Shown here: positions 26,711 to 40,564 of the stretch, piece by piece
Numbering within the stretch: position 1 is the first letter of the stretch
How the letters are laid out: the number at the start of each line of letters is the position of its first letter
DNA from: Mycteria americana
Taxonomy: Eukaryota; Chordata; Aves; Ciconiiformes; Ciconiidae
Length of the DNA stretch: 64,000 nucleotides
Reading direction: 5' to 3'
Assembly (NCBI RefSeq): GCF_035582795.1
Contig: NC_134366.1
Span: 149,157,519 to 149,221,518, forward strand
Notes under the pieces: model-generated
Database searches by the model: none
What the model was told of the DNA's origin: nothing
The model's input: only the letters and a program-made list of their open reading frames with translations
Made by a program: the position numbers and the translations under genes

Positions 26711-29700
26711 CCACCCCGGGAGCTCACGGGCCGCAGGGGCCCACGGTCAGCAACGCTGCTGGGGCATCACATGAAGTCGCTGTATGTGTCGCCCCCCCCA
26801 AGCAGGATCAAAAAAGTATAACAAGGTAAAAATGAATAAATAATGACAATGTAAAACGGGGTGCCGTGGTTAGCTGTACGCCACAGGACAGGAACAGCGT
26901 ATTTGAGATCATTACTCAGATCTTCCTTCTTTGTGACAAGGGGAAGACAGTGTTTGGGAAGAGCTGGGGGGCTCTGGCACGGCCACCCCATCTCCACGGG
27001 CAGCAGCCTGTGGGGCAGAGCCGAGCCACCCGCCCAGCACTGCGTGGCAAGCGGAAAAAACTACTTGGAAACAAGCTCTTGGCCACAACGGGTTTGGAAA
27101 TAGGCGCCGCTTCTGTTCTATTGTGCAGGTGATTTTCTCCCCCTCCCAACTTGTTATAAAACCTGTGAGCTGTGACCAGCTTTCTGGATGCCACAGGCGA
27201 GTAATTCTCCTATTGAAACGTTCTGGCAGCAGCGCGGCAAGACCTGGCATCGCCTCCGCCAGCTGAGGCCGCGGCCGCAGAGCATGCTTTCCAGCCTGGG
27301 AAGATGGAGGCTGGTAGGTGGAAATAAAAAAAGGCAGCGTCTTCCAAATCTGTCTCTCTATGTGCTCTGGGATAAATGTATAGCGGCTGAACCAACTGGA
27401 GGGAAGGAAATTTCTGCTTTAATTAAATGAACAGACTGAGCAACCAGATCCTTGAATAAAGAATAAAGAAGAGTTGCCACTTGTCCAGGAGAGAACTTTG
27501 GTGCTGGGGGCTGGTTCGTGGACGGGCCACTTTCTCCTGCTCCTGCCCTTGGGAAAAGCACTGTATTGTCCCTTTGCATGTACGTGACTTGGACTGACGT
27601 CAGTGGCGATCATACACTTGCACGGGAGGGGAAACCGAGCTCCCCTTGACGGCAGACGCTGGCTCTCCCCGTAGTGTCCACCAGGATCACCTGACAAATC
27701 CCGTATGGGTGATGCACAGCACGCTTTGGGTACTGACAGCTTTACAGAAAGCTGCTTAAGGTGGAAGGCAGCTGCACGGCAGCTGTACGAGGCACTTGCA
27801 CATCCTTATTTTGCTGTGTTCAACTCAACTGAACTAGTAAGGCAAAAGGCAATTTAAAAGTGCCTTGCAGATTACCTTGTCCAAGAGCTTCTTTAAAGCT
27901 CACACAATGAAAGTGCATTTGAGCTAAAAATATGGCATCAGTCATGACAGTATATAATAGCTATAATGTTTAACCTAGGAGGAATCAGCTCTGTTAAGCG
28001 TATCGCTTTACAACTGCTGGCACCTGGGAATAGCGTCTGTGTTTCTGGGTCAGTCTTTCAGATCGCAGTTTGTCAGACTAAAAGGAACTGAACCTCTTCT
28101 ACCTAAAACGTAACTGCCCTCCGTATTACACACTCTAGTAAATCTAACGGCCAGCAATGGTGCAACAAAAATCATGCGGGCAGCTGGTGAGGGAGTTGAT
28201 GCCTGTGATTTAATCCATTCTGAAATCCGTCTCAGCCACCTCATTTTAATGCAATTTGTGTGCTATGGAAGCATTTCTGCTGCTGAGTTATTTCTGTTGT
28301 TTCAAGCCTGATGGTGGTCACAGCCCCCCCGCCCCATTCTGCAGAGCTTCCCCTGGTCCCACTTTCTGGAGGCTCCATGAGAATGGAGTCTGAACAACCC
28401 CTGGGCTCAGGGGACCCGAGTTTCACCTTATGCTTTGCTAGCCAAGTCGTCTGACTTCTCTTGGTTTTAGCACAAGATGGCTAATGAGCATTATCTGTAA
28501 GCGAGGGAAAGTACAAACAGCTTTTATCTCCACGAAGCCAGGCAGTGTGTCCCCCCACCATCTTGGAGTCAACCGCATCTATCTACGTGGTTAAAAACTA
28601 CCAGCCCCTTATCTGCAAAACCTCTTGCAACAGAGAGACCTGAGATATATTGTCTTCTGGCTCTCAAGACAAAGAACGAGGCTTAGGTCCGCACTTTAAA
28701 GTTTCATTTTGCCAATCGGGAGTTTACAGGGTTTGGTGCGTACCATCCCCAGCCAAACAGCCACGCCAGCGGGACTGCTGTTATCACAAAAGTGAAAGCT
28801 ATTTAAACTGCCATCCTGCTATCGAGTATCCCAGTCCTGATACGGCCAAGGAGAAGCAGGTAGTCAGTTCAAGGGCTAGCGCTGTTTGCTTGATAAATAT
28901 TGATGGTGTGTAGCAAGGAGTCCTGCAACACTGCAAAAGGTCCTTAAAAATGTTCAGAGGATGAAAATTGCCAGCTCTGTTGTGATTTTGAAGCTCAAAT
29001 AATAAATGATTCAACAACTGTACAGTTACCATGGGGATGAATTCTCATTGAGCCTAAAATTACCAAGCTGCTGACAAGGACCTATTTTTAGTATCAGCAG
29101 ATGTGTATCTTTAAAAACATCAGCACAAACCTACTACTGTGTGTTTGTATATGCATGCCTGCTCGCCCATAATTGAGTTTTCTGATGCTAATAAGAAAAG
29201 CAAAAATAAGTAAATGTCTGATCGCTGCAACAGACGATGCAGCGATTTAAGCTGGGGGTGATAAGTGGAAGTTGCAATTAATACCTGATAAATAAAGCAT
29301 GCAAAGTGGCCAGATTGCCAATATGTAACTGAACTAGTAAGTGGAGCCCTATCATTACCGTCAGCTAATGTGCTACAGTAATGGAGTGTCTATTTTCGGT
29401 GTCGGTGAGGATCTAATAGGAAGCGCCCGTCTGCACTGTCACAGCCCCACGACAGGGGAAAACAGAGGCTCAAAGCTGACACGAGCTGCTGGCACAGATC
29501 CTGCATCTCTGCACTCAACGATTGAGTTTGTCAGCGCTCTCCCTCTATTTCACACTTGAAGGAGGTGCAAGGATAACCCCCCCAAGAAAGCAGACAAATT
29601 AAGCAAGGTGTTAATACATCCCCAGCAATGACATAACGGCAGCTGGTATCGGTGCCAAGTCGTGGAGTGCTTGCTAACCACCAACCAACTCATCCCATCC

Positions 29701-31795
29701 ACGCTGACTCACCACACCGTCAGCAATGCAAAGTGTGCCGCCAATTTAAGAAAGGTTAAGGCCCCTGCACCGCTGCTTTTGACTGGGTTTTTCTCGTTAA
29801 CTCTAATAGGACAGGCTGGAGACCTGCTTTTTTTTCATAGCCTAATTTTGCTGAGGGAGAGGCCAGAGGGTGGCTATAATGACATCTCATTTGGTGATAA
29901 AAGAATTGGTTTGTTTTTGCCAAACACGTAGCTGGGTAGACATATCTCTGCTCGCCTCTTGGCATGCCAATGCAGTACATATACATGCAAACGGAGTTTG
30001 CTAGCAAACCAGCCAAGCAAAAATCAAAAGCAGTACGTTACAGCCGGTTAGAATAATAGGGCATTACAGGAGACAGTTCAGCAGTTTTGTTCAAAAACCA
30101 AACCAGCTTTTCAAGTTTCTTAAAGGCAGAGATGGAGACAACGGAGAGGACTGCAGTGGTTCATAGCAGGCAGCAGTGCTCCCTGCCTGCACTGCCGTGT
30201 GAGGCGCCAGCCATGCCTCCCACAGAGAGCAATGGGAAAATAATGGCATTTCAGATAAGAGAGAGAAGAATAATTAAGGATCAAGAAAAGCCCTTGCACT
30301 GAGGCACATTTGAAAAAAAACTGTGAATGATCTGCTATCCCAGAGTAAATTATGTAAAGGAGCCTGATTAAACCATCCATCATTTCCCATTTTTGATATT
30401 TAATTAGGAAAGAATGGTTAGTTCCTCAGAGTTGACTCTTTGAGATGTGTTGGCCATACATGCTCTGCTCTTGGAGCATACGTGCCTCTATTACAAATGT
30501 CTGACTCTGCTAAGAAATACCATAGTGTTCTGCCACCGTAGAAAACTCTCCCCGATTTTTTGTGTAATTGAGCTTGTATAATTTGGGGCTTGGGGGAGTT
30601 TTGTTTGACTTCAAAGAAGCTGTCCCCGTGGAAGCCAGCCAACCGATATTCCAGGTGAGGTTTAGAGATGCTCTTGTTCAGAAAGACTGCCTGAACAACT
30701 TGGTCATGCTACTGAAGATTAAACTGTGAGCTTCAGGAGATCTGCATAGCTGAACTGCCTGGGCTAGCCCTGCCCTGTTAAGATCATACGTGTGCACTCT
30801 CATGAATTTCCTAATGCCCTTGCTAAAAGAAGAAGAGGATGGTATGCACTGGAGACCAGAGGCATATGGAGCACACAGACATGTCTGAGAGATGGTCTCA
30901 GGCTTGCAGCTTATCTGAAGCAAAGGATGTGAATTTAATTCTGTAGCAAACAGAAACTTGAGCTCACATTCAATTTTCAGGTTGCACAATTGAAATTGGA
31001 GCGTTTTTTGTTGTCCAGTCGCAGTGATCTGAAACCTGCAACTGGGGCACTGGACTAGAACATTTTCTGAGAAGTCACTGGTTCACAACAAACTGCTTCC
31101 TGATACGGAGGGTGTTGCCAGCTCTTGCCGAGTCCCGAGGCACTAGGTTTACTGAGACAAGAACTGCCACTATGAACACAATCCCAAGAGCACAAGGGAT
31201 GGGGTCCTTCAAATCTGGGAGAGGGCTTTTTTTCTTGCTCTCTTAGGAATAGCCCTTACTCTTGGGCAAACATTAACGTTGCACTGGTTTGTTCCCTCTT
31301 GAGTCCAAAGGTATCAACAGATGATCCAGATGTGAGCCATGGGAGGAAAGTAAGAATACTTGAACCACGAGGATGACATCTGCTCCTTTCTGTCTGCCTT
31401 TTCCGGTGCTGGAGGAAAAGGTGCACATGCCGGCCTGAGCAGTACCAGCTGAGCAGTGGATGGATGTCCTCCCTGTTGTAAAGGAGCAATTGGTGGCTCA
31501 GGAAAGGCTGATATTGCTTTTGAGCCCTCACAGATCTCAGTGAGAAAGGGCAGAATCTAGATCTAGAGGAAACCGAGGAGAACAGTCTTGTCAACCACAG
31601 GACCATAAATGAGAGTAGTGCTCAAGATGAAGCAAGGTGAAGCTACAGCAGGAAGAAGTCTTGAAATGACATGCTTGCTAAGGGGCTGCATTCACACAGC
31701 CTGGATTCCTTATTCCTAGCTGAGATTTAGGGAAATACTGGGTGAATTCCATGCACTGCATTAGAATGGAATATTTTGTTTTAAGTGGATGTGCC
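26711..31795. other. Intergenic, nothing recognised
   Basis: About 5 kb of unique sequence. No open frame resembles a known protein and no repeat family was recognised. I cannot judge conservation without alignment. Confidence 0.55.
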
Positions 31796-31796
31796 A

Positions 31797-32030
31797 ACTG
31801 TGTAGGATCGTAGGATAATTCAGGTCAGAAAGATCTCAAGAGGTCTCTAATCCAACCGCCTGTCCAAAGCAGAGACAGCTCTGAGGTCAGACCATGTTGC
31901 TGAGCGTTTTATCCCATCTGATCTTAAAACCCACCAAGGATAGAGACTGCAGCCTCTGGGCAACCTGTTCCAATGTCTGACTGTTCTCATTGGGAAGAGG
32001 TTTCTCCTTATACGTAAGGACATAAGGATG
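31797..32030 (-). mobile_element. CR1 LINE 3' fragment
   Basis: The plus strand shows the reverse complement of a CR1 3' end: TAGGATCGTAGGATAATTCA, then AGAGGTCTCTAATCCAACC, GAGGTCAGACCATGTTGCTG and CTGGGCAACCTGTTCCAATG, finishing near TTTCTCCTTATACG. The CR1 3' terminus is therefore on the left and the truncated 5' side on the right. Diverged and non-coding. Confidence 0.85.
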
Positions 32031-35000
32031 TGGTAAATTATTTAATCAGCTTCTCTGTGCCTCAGAAACATCATCATACACAGTGAGAGTGCTAACCACT
32101 GAACAACAGCAGTTACTCAAGGTAAGCTGTTGATGCCAGGATCACCCAGGGCCATGCATCTCAGCTGTGAGACTCTCAGTACCATGTGCAGAACAGCAAA
32201 GGTAGCCCATGCTGACAATGTAAGTACCGAGGTCTTTGGTATTGACAAAAGTTTTGTCACGGTTGCTGAATGTACAGTCAGAAGAACAGCAAGGCAATAA
32301 GAGATACCATTTGTACTTAACGTTGCTCACTGTGATATGGGTTAAAGTGCAGCAGCAACTAACTTAAACAAAAAAAAAAGATAACTTGAAGAGGTAGGTG
32401 TAACTGCTACTTCACTGCTTTCAAAATCACGGGCTTTGCAATAACCAAGGAGTCAATAACCGGGCAGGTTCTATTTGATAGTCACAGCTATGGAAGTAAG
32501 ACTTGGGCAGTGCTGTTTTTCCCCTTCTCTCCAGGGCAGATGGAGGAATCTGAGGCTTCGATGTGCAGCATTAGACAAAAGATTCAGACCTCAAGTGCTG
32601 GAGTGTCGAGGACTACTGATGCAGAAATAAATACAGTCAAGCCCGCAAATGATGTCTGTCCTGCCACTGCAGACCCACAGTCCTGGAGACAATCAGCGAC
32701 AGGAAAAGGGCAAAATCCCAGCGAGACCCAGGCAGGTGCCGAAGCCAAGAACGCACCAGAATGGAAGGAAGATCTGGGTCAGTGCTGCCCATGGTCAGTG
32801 TCCACATGCCATCACCCTTTCATAGACAGTCAGGGGAAGCCTGAGCTTGTCTTAGTTTTCTTTGGCTACTGTTTTTCCTCATCAGGAAGCTTGTTTCTAC
32901 CTACAGTCCTCCAGACAGGTTCTAAGAGTCTTCCGTCTCACAATGGGGCTCCATAATTTGCTCTCAAAGCTTTAGTAATTGCCATCTCTAGGAGTTAGTA
33001 AGGGGAATTGAGACTTACGCACACCTCTGGGTTTCAGTGTAGGTCCTTTGGTCTAGAATGTCTGAAACCATTTTTTCCCCACAGTCCTTCATGTCCTTGT
33101 GTTGGTTCAAATCTCACCTCTTTGGGGAGCGTTTTGTCTTGCGTCTTGCTCATCTTCTGTTTCTCTTCCTGGCCAGCTCCAACATTTCCTGAAGAGTTTC
33201 TTCTCATGGAGCCCAACTTCCAGTCCCATATTCCTCTCCAGAGGCAGCTTCCATGGGCAACATGCATTCCTGCTGTTTCATTGCGAGTCCTCAGCATTAC
33301 AGCCAGAGGCCAAGGCAGCCACCAGGCATGTGTGATGGGCTGGCTGGGCTCTCTACTTCTCACAGAGGGAACCTTGCTCCCCTGACCACCCCGACCACCC
33401 TCCCACCATCCTCCACAGAAGCCAGCTTTGCATCCAAGCATACACGGGCCAACTGACCACAGCAGGTCAGGTCTCCTGGCTCCAAAAGCACTGGACCACC
33501 CATACCACCACACACAGCTAGCAAGAAAATCAACTGTAACCATGACTAAAGATCTAAAACCCAAGAGTATGGAAGGGATAGTAAGCTATGTAACCGAGGG
33601 AGCCGAACTGCCAGACATCAGGATGAGAACTGCTGGGGCTCTTCCACCATGCAGCAGCTGGTATGAAGCAGCTGACAACCATCTGAGATATTGAGTTACC
33701 TAGAGCTCAGGTCTTACCCAGTATGACAATCTTTGAGTTTTTAAGATTAAATTATGTACGACTGCCACTTATGAAAGATCACCTTCAGTATCAATCCATT
33801 AATCTCCTCTGCTGAGTCACAGGAGTTCAAATAAATCGGAGCGGACTACTTGCAAAGTTGAAATCGCCCACTGAAAACTTTTGCTCTTTCTATTTAGTTT
33901 TAACATTCAAGTTAACTTCCCCTCTCCAATTTAAAACTTTCTAAAATTTATGGACTTAAAAGTAGTGCCTCCTGGATAACACAATTTCAACTTCTAGGTG
34001 TCTGTGCTTGTACTTAAAGGTAAGATCAGTTTGTAATATAATTTCCCCAAGCAGATACAATCTGAAACCATTAAATGTTTTTCACAATTAGATTTTGAGC
34101 TGAATTCTTCTTTTCTTTTCTTTTTTCCTCCTCACCCTGAAGGAAAACTTTTCTGAATCTAGAAAACATGAGAAAAATCTCAAGTCTTGTGAATGAGAAA
34201 AAACATTGCAACCACATTCAAAAATACTGAAGCCAAAAGAATTGAGACTTTTAATAATAAATAAGTTAAAGCCATTACGATCATAAGGCAGGTCTGTATT
34301 ATGCTGGCTGCAAACTTCAAGTCACTCCTGCGTGAAGACGTCCTTGAAAGAGTCATTCAGCATGGATATATACCTGACAACAAGGATTTTTGGTTTGTTT
34401 AGGAAGAAGCAGGTGGACTTTCACTTTGTTTACGAAAAAGCAGGTGAAACAAAACCCATTTGAAATCCTATTTCTTACAATAATTTGGTAGTTCTGATAG
34501 GGTCCGATCTGCTTTTACTAAGATAAGACCTGTTCAGGAGCAGCTATCAAGGCAATGCACGCACAGGACATACGCAGTTTTGCACTACAAATACTTTTGC
34601 CTTAACTTTGACAACGAGACAAAAAGCACAATGGTATTGTTCCATCATTTTTGCTGTATACTAAAACTTTTTCCTAAAAATCTAATTTTAAAGCTATTTA
34701 ATAGCACATGTCCTTTGTGTAGGACTATCTTTTATTCTTAGGGTCAATAAAGCATCTGCACGTTTGACCCTGTGCACAAGTACTGTTCAGGTGACTCACG
34801 TTTGACCCCGTGCTTCTGCGTGCATGTACACAGCACCCATGCTATGCATGTTTGCTCTTTAGCCCCAGAGCATCTCTGTCTTACCGCAGGCTGAAGAACA
34901 GGATCAACACAAACCAAACGTGCTGTGAAAGGGTCTCCAGCAAAATAATGGGAAAAGTGAAAAATGGGAAGGTGGATCACTTCCAAATCCCTACTGAGGT

Positions 35001-37211
35001 AGGCAATTTGACTTTCAAAGGTGCTTGACATCTGTAGGTCCTCCTAAAGGAAAAAAAGGGGGGAAACCAGATCCATACAGATGCAGAGGTGGGAATTTCT
35101 GTCTCTTATTTCCATTCTGCTACCAGTCTGGCACACTCCAGGCTGACATATTCCTTTTTTATGGGAATAAGATTTCCCTGTCCTGTGACCCAGGATCCAG
35201 CCACTGTTCAGGACAGAGCTGAAAGCGGCTGAGGAAGTTTACCTTGGAGGCCTTGGAGGAAAGCAGCTGTCAAAGGAGCCTGATGGAAGCTAACAGAAGA
35301 GCAGCAAGATGAAAAATACAAATATCTTCTTTTTCACCTTCCAAGATGATGTACAGATGAGATATCACATTGGTGGGGCATACCTGTACACTGACAGCTA
35401 GGTATTGCCAGAATACCACCCGCTAATGCTGCCTGCTAGCAACAGGAGGGGACTAAATATCCCCCTCGTTTTCCACCCTTCAGGAGAAGCCGGGGATGTA
35501 CGTACACAAGGTTAGCCACCTGCTTCAGCACTGCTTGGCTTCCTGTGGAAAACTGCTAGTCTCGTAAAAATGAAAAGGCATTGCAACGTGAATTTAAGAA
35601 CACTAATAACCTGAATTTTCACCTTAACTTGGAGCCCATGCTTCTGTAGACTTAAGCCTTGAAACTAGGACAACTGTTGTGATACAGATAGAATAAGCCT
35701 CGACCTCTTGTGGTAAAATGCTTAGAGCAGCAAATATTTAGTATTAAGCCAGCCAGGATCCATTTCCTCTAATTAAAACATTTTCATCCTGGTGCTGTTT
35801 CATCACATACCACCAAATGAAAAATGTATTTCTTTAATTCAGTGCTGCTTCTAGAAATGATCCCATTGAGCTGGAAGACTACAACCTCCCTGGACTGTAA
35901 AATCAATCGGAGGCTACCTGCTGAGGGGCAGCCGATGGCACAAGCCCCGTAGCGTGCCGGGGAGCAGTGAAGTTCCTCGGATGCAGACTGACAGTACCTA
36001 CATGGGAGGAAAATTAAAGCAGGTCTATTTATTCTCAAACTTACCACGTGGCTTTCAACTGTAAAAGCTCCAGCAGTTTGGTCTTTTTTCCTTAGCTTTA
36101 CAATGGTTGCTGCTATAAAACCTGTACTTGGGGTTGGAATTGAACATATTAAACTTCTTCATATAGCTCAGGAGCTTACAGCCTTTCTTTAGCACCTCTT
36201 CATGAAAGTCCTGCCAAATCAGTGATTACCAGGGGGACACAGAGACGAGGTGTTTTTACGATTTCTTTTGATTGCTGATGTCCTAGTGCCTACAGCGATG
36301 AAGAGTACCCTTAGCTGACTGTATTACTCTACCAGACACCACCAGATTAGATCATGGGAAGCAAAAATAATACAGTTTAGATACAGGGTACTGCATAAGG
36401 AACCACTAATGCTGCACGCCTCTGAATTTATGGTGCCTGATGTCCTGTAGCTTCCTCTGTTGTGGAGTCTACAGTGTCTACTAGTGTGGCTTGGGCACAC
36501 TGCAGCCTTCCTCTCACCACGGGCACCAGTTCCTTCTTCTCCAGCGGCTGCCTTTTGCCATGGGAATCGCAGAACAGCAGTTCTGTAGCTTTGACAAAGG
36601 TGATCGAGGTTAGTCACACAGCTAAAGCATTTTTGGAAGAGAAAAAGCAAACCAACCTCATTGACTCAGGAAATGAGTTTGCCGATGTGATTTTTGTGTT
36701 GCTGCAAAGGCATTTATGTAGTTATCATAGCACTTTAAGTGGTGTTTTCCAGCTACTTCTAAAAAAAAACACAGGAGGAAATTCCCATAGAAGTTCAGAG
36801 GAATTCTTCTGTTAACTTCATCTGTTCATTTCTCTGCAGCTAGGATTTCACCTCTGATTTCTGCCCTATGTTGTACAACCTGAAGATGAATGACAGTTGT
36901 AACTTGCCCTCCAACTCATACACTGCAACGTTTATAAGAAGTAAAACAGATCTTGGCTACCAAAAAGTGACTCAGCTACAATATTTGAAGCCAAATGAAC
37001 AAGCAAGTCAAAACTACCTATCAAAAAGTAACTGAGGAGAACAAAGCTACTTAATATTTGGGAAGAGCAATACAACATGGACAAAAAACATGTAAAAGTG
37101 AAAGATTACAACCACAAGCTGAAAATAATGGCCTGGGTAAGGGGGGAATGCAGGGTGAGGAGAGGAAAATCATGGGGCCAGGGTCTAGGATGGAATGAGG
37201 GATGCTCTTTA
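32031..37211. other. Intergenic, nothing recognised
   Basis: About 5 kb of unique sequence. Longer open frames (32510-32956 on plus, 33034-33564 on minus) show no domain, low-complexity signature or splice context and look like chance. Confidence 0.55.
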
Positions 37212-37305
37212 GATGGTGATGGAGATGGAGATGATGGAGATGGAGATGGAGATGGAGATGGAGATGGAGATGGAGATGGAGATGGAGATGGAGATGAGAT
37301 GGAGA
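37212..37305 (+). repeat. (GGAGAT)n hexanucleotide repeat
   Basis: An array of GGAGAT with minor interruptions (GGTGAT and GATGAT at the left, GAGATGAGAT at the right). It keeps both strands open, reading Asp-Gly repeats on plus and Leu-His repeats on minus, with no sign of a real gene. Confidence 0.92.
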
Positions 37306-40300
37306 AGCTGCTGACACTGAGACTAGCCCTGGCTGGCCAGAACTTAAGTTGTGCATTAACCAGCCTACATCCTTCTTCTCCCTTACGCTTTCTATGAGAT
37401 GCACTTGCTATTTTCTTTAAAACCCTCTTTAAAACATGATTCTAAGGACTTAGGCCAGAGTCCCTACTTACCTACCATGTTTATTATGCCAAGTACTATA
37501 CCCACACAAATTTTACAAGAATCTCTAAGTGCTGGTGCAATACACAATAGTAAGCTAGAAGGGAGACAGGAGACACGAGGGGAATAGCAGACAAAAATCA
37601 TTCTACCTGCCAGACTTCTGGCTAAACTGAGTTACTTTCAAGAGTTCAGGGAACGTGAGAGTAGAGAGCAAGATATAACAAGGGTGCGAAGCTGAGTTTT
37701 GGGCAAGGGGTCAGGAAAACACTTGTTCAGTCATATAGAGAAAACCCAGGAGGAATTAAGCTGCAACGTAGACTACTAATGAAAAAGCTGTGGCAGCCTC
37801 GTGCCATGCTAATGCAACGCCACAGAGAGGCACACTGAAAGATGAGATTGTGAGTCTTTTGTGCATGTTTACAAAATTATTTAAAAACAAGGTTTACCGC
37901 CAAAATATAGCCCCCTGTAAATATAATGAAAATAAACTTCTTCCCCAATGCATTGCAGTATCACTTGTTACAAATATCTAAATGGTTTATTTTTGATTCT
38001 ACAGCTCATACGTGATCCACTGGAAAATCTTGTGTGTTGAACAATTTTTTCCTCATAAGGCGGGGAAAAAAAAAAGATAAAACCTAGCTAAATGCCTATT
38101 ATGAAAATATAATTTTATTCCAAATTTAAAGCTGAGGCAAACTGTCTTTTCACTGACTGATGAAGATAGTCTAAGCATACTGTGAAGGCCAAATGTAGCA
38201 TGTATCCAGATTTGCTTTTTGCCTCTCCAGAAACCAATTGGTATCTGAGGACCAGCAGAAGCTAAATGTATTAAAGAAACCCTACCTCTAAAACGAAAAA
38301 AAAGCTTACAAAAATGTTTACTTCACTGTTCAACCTTTTTTATCCTATTTAGGAAACAAAGTAGACAGTGGCTTTTATATCAAAGTTCCTTTTTGTTTGT
38401 ATGCCTGCATAGCATAGCACAAGGCAATATTTGAAAAAGAATTTGCAATGAATCAATGGAAACCTTCTGGCAATATTTCGATTGGTCCAACATCTTGTAA
38501 AACTTGGCTTCCAAAACCAAAATAAGCCACATTCAATCCGTTCCCTTATGAAGACGTGACATGTGCTCCGTTTTGAAGAAGATAATTTTACAGACTTATA
38601 AGGAAGATGTGACGATAAAGGCTGCTGGCATGAGCTTAGGATGTTCACGTTACAAGTGATGAAGATGTGTCGGTGAGTTATGCAAGTTATCTGAAACAAG
38701 TGCCAAAAACCCTTTTACCAAATCATCACACACTCTACATAACACTTAGCTCACTATAACCCTTTTCATATATACATCTCCCAGCCTCACACAAAGGAGA
38801 AAGTAAAAGCTATTTTAGAAGTAATTTAGGAAGCTTAAAAACCAGCCAGTCACTGTGAAATTTATTAGCATCTTTTCTAAGCCTCACTTCAACTGCCAGT
38901 TTATTGAAAAGTGTTATTCTAGTAAAATCCTTAAAAGGAATGTCTCGAGGCTTTCAATGACTACAAAGGACACTTGTAAAGTTAGCTGTTCTCATTAGTA
39001 TACAGAGGCTAGGATTTGGGGAGGGGGGAAGGAGGGGGGCAAGGGGGATGCAGAATCGATGCATAATTACTAGTGGCAAAAAATTCAAGTCAACCATGCC
39101 AGCCTTCAGAATTTCAGCTGACAGCCACACATATACTTTTAACCGTAGTTGTGTAACAACTCAGGCTCCGTCGGCTATGCTCGTTTTTTAGCTTGTTTCC
39201 TCCAGCTCTTTTAGTAAAGACAATTAAACTACTCATCCTACGGTTCAAATTCAGCGTCAGCACAGCAAATACCTATCTGCCTGAGCAGCTAAAGGACAAA
39301 TACAAGAACAACTAGTTTTTTAGTTGTTGGCTAGTGGTTGCATTTGAAGCTAAGATTTCTTTTTACATTCTATTGAACTTTTTTTTCCTGGATTAAGAAA
39401 GAAACAAGAAAATGTCAAATAAAAATTCATTTGAGGTAAGGACAACCTACACATTACATTATTGTATTAGAGGGTAAGAACTAATGGCAGATCTGAATCC
39501 TTTCCAAGTTGTGCAAAATGCCACAAAAGCAGCTAAGTTATGAGAAAAAGGACTTCAGATGTTAGTAATTAAGGAGGTTCTAAAATGTGCTGAACTTCTT
39601 TCTTCACATTTTACATGCTTTGATATGGGAAAACTGCATTCTACTTATAAATTAATCAAGATAAAGCTAATAATAACATCACATACTGTTCCTGGCGCAC
39701 GAGGAATTCAGTGAGACATTACAAAAACCTTCAGCATCAGTTCCTATCAGTAGCTGGTAGCAGAGAAAGAAATCTAAAATATTTTGTGGATTTAATGTAT
39801 TCTTGAAAGAACTAATCGCACAAGTAAACGTAGCTGCTCAAATTGCTCTCTTGGACAAAGGCAAACATCTTCCATTTTCTTTCATGTGGGATTGCTACCT
39901 TCTTCAAAGGAGCAGCTTTTACCTCAAATTGAGTGGGGGTTGGGAGATTGTTATGCTCCAGTCTGTCTGATGTGTTCAGTTCTGATCCTGAAGCTCATTC
40001 TTTTGACTCCTAAAAACCTAACGCAGGATTTTACCAAGGAGGCTATTCAGAGTAGGCATTGGAACTTAATCATCACCAGCATCAAATTCTATGTTTTTCA
40101 GATTTAAAAAAAAACAAAAATTATGCCGCCTAGACCTCTCACCCCTCCTTTCTAGCCCCCTTTTTTTCCCCCCTCTCCCTGGAGAAAGAAAAAAACCCAA
40201 ACAAGTAACCAACACAAGCTCTCTTCCTTCCCCAATACAAGATACCTAATTTTGGTTTCAGTATGATTTGACTTACAAATTCCAACAGCCTCAATCTCGG

Positions 40301-40560
40301 CTGCTCGAAGGGGCATCTCACGGCTTACGAATGAGCGCTGCTGGCAAACAAAGGGGCTCAGTTGCATCTCCGTGCATTAATAACCGGTGTCCCACTGCAT
40401 CAGACTATGCGGATTGTTGTGGGGATTTTTTTTTTTTGTCTGCAAAATGGAGATCTCGCAACCGAAAGGAGATCAAGGGGAACGTGCCTACTGGAGCATC
40501 ATCCACATAGTTTTGTTCTCGTGAACCAAAATTCACTTCCCCTTAACAATGAGACACAGA
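37306..40560. other. Intergenic between ESRP1 and the FRAT-like gene
   Basis: Mostly AT-rich unique sequence, apart from the G-run cluster at 39018-39047. No exon or repeat family was recognised. Confidence 0.6.
39018..39047 (+). other. G-quadruplex-type sequence
   Basis: Four runs of G (4, 6, 6 and 5) separated by A, AAGGA and CAA fit the G3+N1-7 consensus for an intramolecular quadruplex. It sits alone in AT-rich DNA. Confidence 0.6.
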
Positions 40561-40564
40561 CCCA

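Noticed and set aside
32510..32956. 148-codon open frame on plus
   Set aside because: No recognisable motif; composition resembles random translation.
33034..33564. 176-codon open frame on minus, overlapped by a 125-codon frame on plus
   Set aside because: No domain, no repeat coding signature and no splice context. Mutually overlapping frames suggest chance.
37051..37404. Asp-Gly and Leu-His repetitive proteins
   Set aside because: Direct translation of the (GGAGAT)n repeat on both strands.
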